The notes beneath the pieces are model-generated. The model made no database searches. It had not been told where the DNA came from and saw only the letters and a list, made by a program, of their open reading frames with translations. DNA of 31,895 bases from Thermoplasmata archaeon (GTDB taxonomy: Archaea; Thermoplasmatota; Thermoplasmata; Thermoplasmatales; Aciduliprofundaceae): NCBI GenBank assembly GCA_021163705.1, contig JAGGTO010000135.1:1-31895 (forward strand). The letters run 5' to 3'. The translations under genes were made by a program, and so were the position numbers. Below, piece after piece: positions 6,025 through 15,223 of the stretch (the stretch's first letter is position 1; each line of letters opens with the position of its first letter).

Positions 6025-7541
6025 TGCGGATGAGGTGGATAAGAATATTTGACACTACACTGCGAGATGGTGAGCAGACACCTGGAGTGAATCTCAGTGG
6101 AGAGGAAAAACTAAGGATTGCAAAACAGCTTTCAAAACTTGGTGTAGATGTCATAGAAGCAGGTTTTCCAGCCACATCGAAGGGTGAGCTAAATGCAGTG
6201 AAAAAGATTGCGGAGAATGTCCATGGCCCAGTTATAGCAGCACTTGCAAGAGCAGTAAAAAGAGATATAGATGCCGCTTGCGAGGCCCTGGAGCCTGCAG
6301 AGAGGAAAAGAATACACACATTCATTGCCACATCACCTGTGCATATGAAACACAAACTTAGAAAATCGCCACAGGAGGTGAAAAGAGCCGCTGTGGATGC
6401 CGTAGAATACGCAAAAAATTTTGTGGATGAGGTTGAGTTCTCATTCGAGGATGCAACGAGGAGCGACAGAGATTTTCTTGTGGAAGTGGGTGAAGCTGTT
6501 ATAGAGGCGGGTGCAACTGTGCTGAATGTTCCTGACACTGTGGGCTATGCCACACCAGAGGAATTTGCTGATCTGATTCGATATCTGAGAGAGAATCTGA
6601 GGATGAAGCATGTGGAGCTGAGCGTTCACTGCCATGATGATCTTGGATTAGCTGTGGCAAACTCTCTTGCAGCTGCAATGGCAGGAGCGGACCAGATAGA
6701 GGTCACGGTGAACGGAATAGGAGAGAGAGCAGGAAATGCTGCTTTAGAAGAGGTTGTAATGGCCATAGATACCAGGAGGGATTTCTATAAGATGAAGACG
6801 GGAATAAATCTGAGAGAGATTGCAAGAACAAGCTGGCTTGTATCAATTTACACAGGAATAGAAGTCCCACCAAACAAGGCTGTGGTAGGGGCAAATGCCT
6901 TCACGCATGAATCAGGTATTCATCAGGATGGTGTGCTCAAGGAGAGGAGCACATATGAAATAATGAATCCTGAGAAGATAGGGTTCCAGACAAAAATTGT
7001 GCTGGGCAAGCATTCTGGAAGGCATGCCCTTAGAGAGAGGCTCAGAGAACTGGGATATGAGATGGATGAGGAAAGATTGAACAGGATATTTGAAGCATTC
7101 AAGGAGCTCACTGAAAAGAAGAAGGTTGTAACAGATCTTGATCTTCTGGCCCTCATGGAGGGTGGACTGAGAAAGGATGATAAAACAGGTATTGAAATGG
7201 TGCAGATCTCTCATGGACTTGCAGTGGTTAGCGTGAGATACAGGAACAGGAGTATAACGATACATTCTTTTAACGGGCCTGTGGACGCTATATATCAGGG
7301 CATAAACTCTCTTATGGGCGTGAATGCTAAACTTGTGGATTACCGTCTTTATGGTGTAACAGAGGGAAGAGATGCTCTGGGAGAGGCAATTGTGCGCATA
7401 AGAATGGGGGATGGAATACATACGGGAAGAGGTATAAGCACGGATGTTCTGGAAGCAAGTCTGCTTGCATATGTGAATGCCATAAACAAGGCAAGGAGGA
7501 ATGGCAATGGGTTTGACAGCAGCGGAGAAGATTATAGCTGA
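6024..7541 (+). CDS. leuA: 2-isopropylmalate synthase
   Basis: Condenses acetyl-CoA and 2-oxoisovalerate, the first step of leucine synthesis. It has 505 residues in three parts: a TIM-barrel catalytic domain starting FDTTLRDGEQTPGV (R14, D15), with HCHDD at 202-206 as metal ligands and NGIGERAGNAALEE; linker helices; and a C-terminal LeuA allosteric domain (about 390-500), the usual site of leucine inhibition. IHTFIATSP and VEFSFEDATRSD follow the bacterial-type LeuA, not the short archaeal CimA type. ATG 6024 overlaps the ilvC stop in TGATG; GTG 6021 and ATG 6030 are alternatives. The 3' end overlaps leuC by 35 nt. Confidence 0.95.
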   Translation: MRMRWIRIFDTTLRDGEQTPGVNLSGEEKLRIAKQLSKLGVDVIEAGFPATSKGELNAVKKIAENVHGPVIAALARAVKRDIDAACEALEPAERKRIHTFIATSPVHMKHKLRKSPQEVKRAAVDAVEYAKNFVDEVEFSFEDATRSDRDFLVEVGEAVIEAGATVLNVPDTVGYATPEEFADLIRYLRENLRMKHVELSVHCHDDLGLAVANSLAAAMAGADQIEVTVNGIGERAGNAALEEVVMAIDTRRDFYKMKTGINLREIARTSWLVSIYTGIEVPPNKAVVGANAFTHESGIHQDGVLKERSTYEIMNPEKIGFQTKIVLGKHSGRHALRERLRELGYEMDEERLNRIFEAFKELTEKKKVVTDLDLLALMEGGLRKDDKTGIEMVQISHGLAVVSVRYRNRSITIHSFNGPVDAIYQGINSLMGVNAKLVDYRLYGVTEGRDALGEAIVRIRMGDGIHTGRGISTDVLEASLLAYVNAINKARRNGNGFDSSGEDYS

Positions 7542-8778
7542 AAAATCTGGAAAAGAGGTGGTGCATCCCGGAGATATAGTTCAGGCCAAAGTTGATCTTG
7601 TGCTAATAAACGATGTGACTGCTCCTCTCGCAATAATGAAGTTCAGAGAACTGGGTATAAACAGGGTGTGGGATGAAAGGAGGATAGCAATAGTGCTTGA
7701 TCACTTCACCCCAAATAAGGATATAAAGAGCGCGGAGCAGTGCAAATTTGCGAGAGAATTTGCAAGAGAGATGAATATACTGCATTTCTTCGAGGGTGGG
7801 AGTGTGGGCATTGAGCACTGTCTTCTTCCTGAAAAGGGTCTGGTTGCTCCAGGAGATCTTGTGATAGGTGCAGATTCACACACATGCACCTACGGTGCAC
7901 TGGGTGCATTTGCCACAGGAGTTGGAAGCACGGATGCTGGGATGGCCATGGCCACTGGGGACATCTGGCTCAGAGTACCGGAGACGATGAAATTCATTTA
8001 CACAGGAAATTTGCAGCCATGGGTCACGGGCAAGGATCTCATTCTTCACACAATTGGGGATATAGGGGTGAATGGTGCCCTTTATCGCGTCATGGAATTC
8101 TCAGGTGAAACGATCGCACAGTTATCCATGGCAGAAAGGATGACAATGTGCAATATGGCCATAGAGGCCGGTGCAAAGACGGGAATGATGGATGTTGATG
8201 AAAAAACCATGGAGTATGTGAAGAAAAGAGTGAAGAAAGAGTTCAGAGTTTACAGGAGCGATGAGGATGCAAACTATGTGGATTCACGTGAATACAATGT
8301 GGAGAAGATAGAGCCTCTTGTGGCATTTCCACATTTACCTGAGAATGTTGTGCCGGTGAGCAGAGCGGCGAAGATGAACATTGCGGTGGATCAGGTTTTC
8401 ATAGGCTCATGCACAAATGGGAGGATAGAGGACCTGAGAATGGCAGCAGAAATTCTTGAGGGAAGAAAAGTCGCTGAGAGATTAAGGCTCATAATAATCC
8501 CATGCTCCCCTGGAGTTTACAGGGATGCTCTCAAAGAAGGTTTGATTGAGATATTTCTGGATGCAGGTGCAGTGATAGGCCCGCCCACATGTGGCCCATG
8601 CCTTGGGGGGCATATGGGAGTTCTCGCAAAAGGGGAGAGAGCAGTATCAACCACCAATCGAAATTTTGTGGGTAGAATGGGCTATCCTGAGAGTGAGGTA
8701 TATCTTGCAAATCCCTATGTGGCGGCAGCCTCAGCGGTGATGGGGAGAATTGCCTCTCCAGAGGAGGTGATGAGATGA
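7507..8778 (+). CDS. leuC: 3-isopropylmalate dehydratase, large subunit
   Basis: Aconitase-family iron-sulfur enzyme that, with LeuD, isomerises 2- to 3-isopropylmalate. In this operon it probably also converts citramalate to 3-methylmalate. It has 423 residues. The [4Fe-4S] ligands are C302 (GSCTNGRIEDL), C362 and C365 (GPPTCGPCLGG). GADSHTCTYGALGAFATGVGSTD is also characteristic. ATG 7507 is chosen because GGAGG (7495-7499) sits 7 nt before it; ATG 7501 is only 1 nt from that site. The length and separate LeuD are typical of the archaeal/thermophile two-subunit enzyme. Confidence 0.96.
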   Translation: MGLTAAEKIIAEKSGKEVVHPGDIVQAKVDLVLINDVTAPLAIMKFRELGINRVWDERRIAIVLDHFTPNKDIKSAEQCKFAREFAREMNILHFFEGGSVGIEHCLLPEKGLVAPGDLVIGADSHTCTYGALGAFATGVGSTDAGMAMATGDIWLRVPETMKFIYTGNLQPWVTGKDLILHTIGDIGVNGALYRVMEFSGETIAQLSMAERMTMCNMAIEAGAKTGMMDVDEKTMEYVKKRVKKEFRVYRSDEDANYVDSREYNVEKIEPLVAFPHLPENVVPVSRAAKMNIAVDQVFIGSCTNGRIEDLRMAAEILEGRKVAERLRLIIIPCSPGVYRDALKEGLIEIFLDAGAVIGPPTCGPCLGGHMGVLAKGERAVSTTNRNFVGRMGYPESEVYLANPYVAAASAVMGRIASPEEVMR

Positions 8779-9278
8779 AGTTGAAAGGAAGGGCATGGAA
8801 ATACGGTGACAATGTGGATACAGATGTCATAATACCTGCAAGATATCTGAACACTTCCGATCCGAAAGAGCTGTCGGAGCATGTGCTTGAGGATCTTGAC
8901 CCGGATTTCAGGGAAAGGATGAAAAAGGGAGATATTATTGTGGCAGGCGAGAACTTTGGGTGTGGAAGTTCCAGGGAACATGCGCCCCTTGCAATAAAGG
9001 CCTCTGGAGTATCCTGTGTCATAGCAAAGAGTTTTGCAAGGATATTCTACAGAAACGCTATAAATATCGGACTGCCAATTCTTGAATCGAGAGAGGCTGT
9101 GGAGTTCGTGAAGGATGGAGATATTCTGGAGATTGAACTGGAGAAAGGTGTGATAAGAAATCTGAGCAGAGGAGAGGAATATCGTTTTGCATCCTTTCCT
9201 GATTTTGTGATGAATATACTCCGTGCAGGAGGGCTTGTTGAATACACACGCAGAAGATTGAGAGGTGAGGATATATGA
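8775..9278 (+). CDS. leuD: 3-isopropylmalate dehydratase, small subunit
   Basis: Swivel-domain subunit that completes the LeuC active site. It has 167 residues, the short form found with two-subunit enzymes. Hallmarks are GDNVDTDVIIPARYLN near the N-terminus (substrate-recognition loop downstream) and NFGCGSSREHAPLAIKASG, with SFARIFYRNAINIGLPIL. It overlaps leuC and leuB by ATGA on each side, giving strict stoichiometric coupling. Confidence 0.96.
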   Translation: MKLKGRAWKYGDNVDTDVIIPARYLNTSDPKELSEHVLEDLDPDFRERMKKGDIIVAGENFGCGSSREHAPLAIKASGVSCVIAKSFARIFYRNAINIGLPILESREAVEFVKDGDILEIELEKGVIRNLSRGEEYRFASFPDFVMNILRAGGLVEYTRRRLRGEDI

Positions 9279-10324
9279 AAAAAATAGCCGTTATACCGGG
9301 TGATGGTATAGGCAGGGAAACTGTGACAGAGGCACTGAAAGTAATGGATGCTCTCTCACTTCCCCTGCAATTTGATGAATTTCCATTTGGGGCAGAGTAC
9401 TATCTAAAAACTGGAAAAACGCTTGAAGATGATGATCTGGAGGAGTTGAAGGATTTCGATGCCATACTTTTAGGCGCTGTAGGAGATCCGAGAGTTAAAC
9501 CAGGCATTCTTGAGAGAGGCATTCTCCTGAAGCTAAGGTTTCATTTTGACATGTATGTTAATCTCAGGCCCGCAAAACTTCTTGATGCGAGGTTCACGCC
9601 CCTCAAAAATAAGAGGGACATAGATATCGTATTTGTGAGGGAGAACACAGAAGGGCTATACGCTGGCTCAGGCGGATTTCTTCATAAAAATACAGAGTAT
9701 GAGGTGGCAATTCAGGAGATGATAAACACGAGAAGAGGTGTGGAGAGAATAGTAAGATTTGCCATGGAGTACGCTAGGAAAAAGGGTAGGAAAAAAGTGA
9801 CACTGTGTGATAAGAGCAATGTTCTCACTTATGCCCATGACCTATGGCAGAGGGTATTTTGGGAACTGGGGAAGAGATATGAGGATATAAAAAAGGATCA
9901 CGAATATGTGGATGCACTAGCAATGAAACTTGTGCGAAGCCCTGAGAGATTTGATGTTATTGTCACGCCCAACATGTTCGGAGATATTCTCACGGATCTT
10001 GCAGCCGAGCTAACTGGCGGGCTCGGGCTTGCAGCCTCAGGCAACATAAATCCTGAAGGATTGAGCATGTTCGAACCTGTGCACGGGTCGGCTCCTGATA
10101 TAGCAGGAAAGGGTATGGCAAATCCCATGGCCACCGTTCTCGCTGTTTCCATGCTCCTTGATTTTCTGGGATTTGAGAGGGAGGCAAAGGTTATTGAGCA
10201 TGCAGTCTCCACCGCTCTAAGGGAAGGTTTTCTCACTCCCGACATGGGTGGAGATAAAAGAACCGAAGAGGTTGGAGATTATCTTGCCCGACTGGTTGGA
10301 GGCGGTGAGGATGTATGGTTCTGA
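9275..10324 (+). CDS. leuB: 3-isopropylmalate / 3-methylmalate dehydrogenase
   Basis: NAD-dependent beta-decarboxylating dehydrogenase of 349 residues. IPGDGIGRE opens the protein, with the substrate-binding arginine segment LRFHFDMYVNLRPAKLL, VRENTEGLYAG, DKSNVL, the metal-binding NMFGDILTDLAAELTGGLGLAAS and the NAD motif EPVHGSAPDIAGKGMANPMAT. The FHFDMYVNLRP stretch is like archaeal and clostridial isopropylmalate dehydrogenases. It likely serves both leucine (isopropylmalate) and isoleucine (methylmalate), since cimA is the next gene. The end overlaps cimA by 14 nt. Confidence 0.95.
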   Translation: MKKIAVIPGDGIGRETVTEALKVMDALSLPLQFDEFPFGAEYYLKTGKTLEDDDLEELKDFDAILLGAVGDPRVKPGILERGILLKLRFHFDMYVNLRPAKLLDARFTPLKNKRDIDIVFVRENTEGLYAGSGGFLHKNTEYEVAIQEMINTRRGVERIVRFAMEYARKKGRKKVTLCDKSNVLTYAHDLWQRVFWELGKRYEDIKKDHEYVDALAMKLVRSPERFDVIVTPNMFGDILTDLAAELTGGLGLAASGNINPEGLSMFEPVHGSAPDIAGKGMANPMATVLAVSMLLDFLGFEREAKVIEHAVSTALREGFLTPDMGGDKRTEEVGDYLARLVGGGEDVWF

Positions 10325-11888
10325 GATAGAGATATTTGACACCACGCTTCGTGATGGTTCTCAGATGGAAGGCATCTCTTTCTCACTGGAAGATAAGATA
10401 AGAATAACGGAAAAACTGGACGAATTCGGGTTCCATTACATTGAAGGTGGATGGCCAGGCTCCAATCCAAAGGACCTTGAATACTTTCGCAGAGTGAAAA
10501 ATTTATCGCTTGAGCATGCAAAGATTGCAGCATTTGGAAGCACACGGAAAGCAAATACTAAGGTGGAGAGAGATGTAAGCATGAATGCAATTCTAAGCGC
10601 AGATGTACCTGTGGCGGTGATATTTGGCAAGAGCTGGGACCTGCATGTTAGGGATGCACTTCGCACAACGATGGAGGAGAATCTGGCAATGATTGTGGAT
10701 TCCGTGGAATATCTAAAATCTCATGGTCTCTTTGTAATTTACGATGCTGAACACTTCTTTGACGGATACAGAGAAAACAGAGATTACGCCCTAGCTACAG
10801 TAAAAGCCGCTGAGGAGGCAGGTGCCGAGAGAATAGTTCTAGCAGATACAAATGGAGGGTCGCTTCCATCCTATGTGAAAAAGACTGTGGAAGAGGTGAG
10901 GAAGAAAATAAAAAAGCCCCTGGGGATACATGCCCACAACGATGGTGAGCTTGCAGTGGCCAATACGCTCATGGCGTTTGAGGCGGGAGCCACTCATATT
11001 CAGGGAACTGTAAATGGATATGGTGAGAGATGCGGAAATGCCAATCTTATCTCCATAATACCTGCCCTCGAACTCAAATATGGTAAGAGGATACTGGGTA
11101 ATAAGCTCTCAGGGCTTATGGAACTTGCAAGATTCGTTGCGGAGCTTGCCAACAGAGATATCCCCAATAATCAGCCTTATGTGGGTAAAAGTGCCTTTGC
11201 CCATAAGGGGGGCGTGCATGTGAATGCTGTGATGAAGAATCCTGCAACCTATGAGCATATAAATCCAGAGAGTGTGGGTAACAGGAGAAGAGTTCTGATA
11301 TCAGAATTATCAGGAAAGAGCAATCTCCTTTACAAGGCAAAAGAGCTCAATCTACATCTGGATGAGAATTCTCTAAAAAAGGTGCTTGAGATGATAAAGA
11401 AAATGGAGTACGATGGTTATTATTTTGAGGGAGCTGAAGCTTCCTTTGAACTTCTTGTGAAAAGGATACAGGGAGAATACAGACCTCCCTTTGAGCTGGA
11501 TGTGGCAAGAGTGGTTATAGAGCTTCTTCCAGATAGAGACCCCATGGCCGAAGCAACGGTAAAGATAAGAGTGCATGGCAAAGAGATACATACTGCTGCC
11601 TCAGGTAACGGACCTGTGAATGCACTTGATCTTGCTCTTCGCAAGGCCCTGGAGAATTTTTATCCCGAGCTTGAGAAAGTGCATCTGGTGGATTACAAGG
11701 TGAGAGTGCTCGAGAGTACCAGAGGTACAGCTTCCAAGGTTCGTGTTCTGATAGAATCTGCAAGCAATTCAAAGAGATGGGGTACGGTAGGGGCATCCAC
11801 TAACATAATAGAGGCCAGCTGGAATGCACTTGTTGACAGCATGGGCTATTATCTCCAGAAACTGAGAGGCGAGAGAGATGAGAAGTGA
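10311..11888 (+). CDS. cimA: (R)-citramalate synthase
   Basis: Condenses pyruvate and acetyl-CoA to (R)-citramalate, giving 2-oxobutyrate for isoleucine without threonine. It has 525 residues. EIFDTTLRDGSQMEGISFS (from about residue 7) and the GGWPGSNPKD sequence are typical of the long CimA family found in many bacteria and distinct from LeuA (FDTTLRDGEQTPG). The metal site is HAHND at 207-211, followed by NGYGERCGNANL, and a C-terminal LeuA-type allosteric domain with ALDLALRKALE. ATG 10311 is preceded by GGTGAGG; the frame extends into leuB to 10248 but lacks a site there. A 2-isopropylmalate/homocitrate role is the alternative, less likely beside leuA. Confidence 0.92.
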   Translation: MYGSEIEIFDTTLRDGSQMEGISFSLEDKIRITEKLDEFGFHYIEGGWPGSNPKDLEYFRRVKNLSLEHAKIAAFGSTRKANTKVERDVSMNAILSADVPVAVIFGKSWDLHVRDALRTTMEENLAMIVDSVEYLKSHGLFVIYDAEHFFDGYRENRDYALATVKAAEEAGAERIVLADTNGGSLPSYVKKTVEEVRKKIKKPLGIHAHNDGELAVANTLMAFEAGATHIQGTVNGYGERCGNANLISIIPALELKYGKRILGNKLSGLMELARFVAELANRDIPNNQPYVGKSAFAHKGGVHVNAVMKNPATYEHINPESVGNRRRVLISELSGKSNLLYKAKELNLHLDENSLKKVLEMIKKMEYDGYYFEGAEASFELLVKRIQGEYRPPFELDVARVVIELLPDRDPMAEATVKIRVHGKEIHTAASGNGPVNALDLALRKALENFYPELEKVHLVDYKVRVLESTRGTASKVRVLIESASNSKRWGTVGASTNIIEASWNALVDSMGYYLQKLRGERDEK

Positions 11889-13530
11889 TATGATAAAAAA
11901 AGGGTTGGAGAGGGTTCCACATCGCTCACTTCTATACGCGATGGGGATGACAGATGAGGAGATGAAAAGACCATTGATCGGGGTGATGAGCTCCTTCAAT
12001 GAGGGAATTCCCGGCCACATACATCTCAGAAATGTTGCCGATGCAGTGAAATCAGGGATAAGAATGGCTGGAGGCACACCCATGGAGTTCAACACCATAG
12101 GGATTTGCGATGGAATTGCCATGAACCATGAGGGTATGAAGTACTCGCTTCCATCGAGAGAACTGATAGCCGATAGCGTTGAGCTCGTGGCAAGAGTTTA
12201 CCATTTTGATGCCCTGGTGCTCATAGCCTCCTGCGATAAAATAATCCCAGGAATGCTAATGGCCGCCGCAAGATTGAATATTCCTGCCATATTCGTATCG
12301 GGAGGTGCTATGCTTCCCGGAAGATACAGGGGAAGATGGATAGATGTGAAGGATGTGTTCGAGGCTGTGGGCAAATACAGGGCGGAGGAGATCGATGAAA
12401 AAGAGTTAAAGGCGATAGAGATACAGGCCTGTCCAGGATGCGGGAGCTGTGCAGGTATGTTCACGGCCAATACCATGAATGCACTCAGTGAAGCGCTTGG
12501 TATATCTCTTCCATACAACGGAACCACACCTGCCGTTTATGCACATAGGATAAGAATTGCAAAGGAAACTGGCAGGATGGCCGTGAAAATCGCAGAGGCT
12601 AGGCTCAAAACTAGGGATGTGTTGACCCGTGAGGCTTTTGAGGATGCGATATCTGTAGATATGGCGCTTGGTGGTTCAACAAACACCGTGCTTCACCTTA
12701 CCGCAATAGCCAGGGAGGCAGGAGTGAAAATTGATCTCTCAATATTCGATGATATAAGCGAGAGAGTACCCACACTCTGCAAGCTCAGTCCTGCAGGAGA
12801 GCATCATGTTGTGGATCTTTACGAGGCAGGCGGAATTCTGGCGGTGATGAAGGAACTATCCAGAAAAGGACTCATTCACAAAGAGCGCATGACAGTATCC
12901 CTTAAAACCCTCGGCGAACTTCTCTCCAAGGCAGAGGTGATGAGGAGGGATGTGATAAGAAGTGTTGAGAATCCGTATTCTCCAAGAGGCTCGCTCATGA
13001 TTCTCCACGGCTCTCTTGCACCCGATGGCTCGGTCATAAAAGTATCTGCCGTAAGAAATGGAATAATGCATTTTGAAGGAGAGGCAAAAGTATTTGACTC
13101 GGAGGAAGAGGCAACGAAGGCAATAATGAGAGGAAACATTGAGAAGGGAGATGTTATTGTAATCAGATACGAAGGACCAAAAGGTGGGCCGGGAATGAGA
13201 GAGATGCTCACGCCCACATCCCTGATTTCAGGCATGGGAATGGATAAAGATGTGGCACTTGTTACCGATGGAAGATTCTCAGGAGCCACAAGAGGTATAA
13301 CTGTTGGCCATGTCTCTCCAGAGGCTGCAGATGGTGGACCCATTGCACTGGTGAAGGATGGGGATAAAATAGTGATAGATCTGAAAAATAGAAGAATAGA
13401 TATCCTTGTGCCTATGGATAAATTGGAGAGGAGAAGAAGAGAATGGAGAGGAAAGAGGAGGGAAACTGCGGGTTATCTCAAAAGATACGCATCCATGGTG
13501 CACTCCTCATCTGAGGGGGCCATTCTCTAA
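11878..13530 (+). CDS. ilvD: dihydroxy-acid dehydratase
   Basis: Iron-sulfur dehydratase that makes the 2-oxo acids of valine/leucine and isoleucine. It has 550 residues. The start MRSDMIKKGLERVPHRSLL is typical, so ATG 11878 (11-nt overlap with cimA) is kept over ATG 11890. Cluster Cys candidates are C77 (GICDGIAM), C119 (ASCDKIIPGM) and C191 (CPGCGSCAGMFTANTMN). The PCN motif of the [2Fe-2S] subclass is replaced by SFN, as in Escherichia coli-type [4Fe-4S] enzymes. Last gene of the operon. BCAA aminotransferase is not in this run. Its stop is shared (CTAA) with convergent nadC. Confidence 0.96.
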   Translation: MRSDMIKKGLERVPHRSLLYAMGMTDEEMKRPLIGVMSSFNEGIPGHIHLRNVADAVKSGIRMAGGTPMEFNTIGICDGIAMNHEGMKYSLPSRELIADSVELVARVYHFDALVLIASCDKIIPGMLMAAARLNIPAIFVSGGAMLPGRYRGRWIDVKDVFEAVGKYRAEEIDEKELKAIEIQACPGCGSCAGMFTANTMNALSEALGISLPYNGTTPAVYAHRIRIAKETGRMAVKIAEARLKTRDVLTREAFEDAISVDMALGGSTNTVLHLTAIAREAGVKIDLSIFDDISERVPTLCKLSPAGEHHVVDLYEAGGILAVMKELSRKGLIHKERMTVSLKTLGELLSKAEVMRRDVIRSVENPYSPRGSLMILHGSLAPDGSVIKVSAVRNGIMHFEGEAKVFDSEEEATKAIMRGNIEKGDVIVIRYEGPKGGPGMREMLTPTSLISGMGMDKDVALVTDGRFSGATRGITVGHVSPEAADGGPIALVKDGDKIVIDLKNRRIDILVPMDKLERRRREWRGKRRETAGYLKRYASMVHSSSEGAIL

Positions 13531-14333
13531 TCTATTTTTTCAATTTCCATTGAGAAATTGCAGGCTCTAACAGAATGGGTAATATGCCCCATTGAGATTA
13601 TATCTACATCGCATTGTGCATACTCCATCACATTCTCAGGGTTTATCCCTCCAGAAACTTCAACCATCACACCATATTTTTTCAATTTCTCCGCTATTCT
13701 GCACACATCCTCAGGATCCATATTGTCAAGCATGACTATGTTCGCGCCCATCTCCGCTGCCATAATCGCATCCTCCTCGTTCTCCACCTCCACCTCTATC
13801 TTCTTAGTGAAACTCACCTTTTTAGCTCTTTCAATAGCCTCTCTCAATCCCACGAGGGCAATGTGGTTATCCTTGATCATTACCATATCTCCAAGATTCC
13901 AGCGATGCGGATCGCCACCTCCAATCATCACAGCTACCTTATCAAGATAGCCCCACAGCGTCTTTCTCGTGGCGGCTATTCTCACATTGGGATTTATTTT
14001 TCTCACCATCTCCACAATTTTTCGTGTTTCTGTGGCTATGCCACTCATTCTCCCAAGAATGTTGAGAAGCGTGCGTTCAACCTTCAGAAGGTCCCGTGCA
14101 TGGCCCCTCATCCGCATAACCACGCATCCTGCAGATACCACATCTCCATCCTTCTTAGATTCAATCACATGGATACCCATGGCCTCCAGATTCCTTCTGA
14201 GGTACTCCACACCTGCAACAACGCACCTCTCCTTCGCAATAATCAGGGCTTCAGCTCTCATCCCCGTAGGAATAATGAGCTCTGAGGTAATATCCCCATA
14301 CTGCGTGTCCTCTTCAAGTAGTATGCGAAACAT
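13527..14333 (-). CDS. nadC: quinolinate phosphoribosyltransferase (nicotinate-nucleotide pyrophosphorylase)
   Basis: Converts quinolinate and PRPP to nicotinate mononucleotide, the last step of de novo quinolinate use for NAD. It has 268 residues. Recognisable pieces are EDTQYGDITSE near the N-terminus, ERTLLNILGRMSGIAT, AATRKTLWGYLDKVAVMIGGGDPHRWNLGDMVMIKDNHIA, EVEVENEEDA and MLDNM...VEVSGGINPENV. ATG 14333 overlaps the nadA stop by one base in TGATG and has GGAGGTG upstream; a TTG one codon earlier is not needed. It closes the nadX-nadA-nadC operon. Confidence 0.96.
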   Translation of the reverse strand: MFRILLEEDTQYGDITSELIIPTGMRAEALIIAKERCVVAGVEYLRRNLEAMGIHVIESKKDGDVVSAGCVVMRMRGHARDLLKVERTLLNILGRMSGIATETRKIVEMVRKINPNVRIAATRKTLWGYLDKVAVMIGGGDPHRWNLGDMVMIKDNHIALVGLREAIERAKKVSFTKKIEVEVENEEDAIMAAEMGANIVMLDNMDPEDVCRIAEKLKKYGVMVEVSGGINPENVMEYAQCDVDIISMGHITHSVRACNFSMEIEKID

Positions 14334-15220
14334 CAAGACACCTCCAGCATTCGTTCTATGGCTCTTCTCGCTTTCAATGCAATCTTTTCAGGCACCTTAA
14401 CCTGGTAAACTTCATCCCTCAAACTCCTGTATATCTTTTCCAGGGTTATCTGCTTCATTCCCAGGCATATTGCATTATTCCAGGCAGGTACAAACTCCCT
14501 GTCTGGAAAATCTCTCCGAAGCCGCGCTACCATATCCCGCTCCGTTGCAACAATGAATCTCTTTGCATCGCTCTTTGCAACGAATTTTACCATACCGCCA
14601 GTGCTCACAATGGCATCTGCAATGCTCTGCACCTCTTCGGGACATTCGGGATGCACCAGAAGCACGCCATTCCGCGGAATGTTCTCCACATCGATGTTTG
14701 TATGAACATAACAATGACCACTAGGAGGCATGGGGATTACTTTCTTATCCGTGTGTTTTGCAACATATCTGGCAAGATTTGAATCGGGCCCGAAGAGAAT
14801 AGTATCCTCATCGAGGGAATTTACAATCTTAACGGCATTGGCAGATGTGCAGGTTATGTCAGCAAGGGCCTTACATTCTGCGGTGGAGTTCACATACAGC
14901 ACAACCGCAGCCTGTGGATATTTTTTACGATACTCCTCTATTATCTCGGGAGTTAGATATCTGGCCATCTCGCAACTGGCTATTCTACTAGGGATAAGTA
15001 CCTTCTTGTCGGGATTGAGTATTGCGGCGGTCTCTGCCATGAAATCCACACCTGCAAATACAATTATACTAGCATCTACCTGTGATGCCTTTCTTGCAAG
15101 TTCCAGGGAATCACCAACAAAATCCGCTATCCTCTGAACCTCATCAACCTGATAGTTATGAGCCAGGATAATTGCATTCTTCTCCCTCTTCAATTTCTCA
15201 ATTTTCTCATTCAAATTCAT
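14333..15220 (-). CDS. nadA: quinolinate synthase
   Basis: [4Fe-4S] enzyme that condenses iminoaspartate with dihydroxyacetone phosphate to quinolinate. It has 295 residues, the compact archaeal/Thermotoga length. The three cluster ligands fall where expected: C83 (RIASCEMARYL), C170 (PPSGHCYVHTNID) and C252 (NNAICLGMKQITLEKIY). AHNYQ at 20-24 and YVNSTAECKALADITCTSANAV are also conserved. Iminoaspartate is probably supplied by the dehydrogenase encoded just upstream, 3 nt away. Confidence 0.96.
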   Translation of the reverse strand: MNLNEKIEKLKREKNAIILAHNYQVDEVQRIADFVGDSLELARKASQVDASIIVFAGVDFMAETAAILNPDKKVLIPSRIASCEMARYLTPEIIEEYRKKYPQAAVVLYVNSTAECKALADITCTSANAVKIVNSLDEDTILFGPDSNLARYVAKHTDKKVIPMPPSGHCYVHTNIDVENIPRNGVLLVHPECPEEVQSIADAIVSTGGMVKFVAKSDAKRFIVATERDMVARLRRDFPDREFVPAWNNAICLGMKQITLEKIYRSLRDEVYQVKVPEKIALKARRAIERMLEVS

Positions 15221-15223
15221 TCT

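Noticed and set aside
5939..6538. 199-codon frame on the minus strand opposite ilvC/leuA
   Set aside because: Serine-rich shadow of strongly conserved genes, no promoter or ribosome binding site.
13614..14285. 223-codon plus-strand frame opposite nadC
   Set aside because: His/Ser-rich mirror of nadC with no motif.
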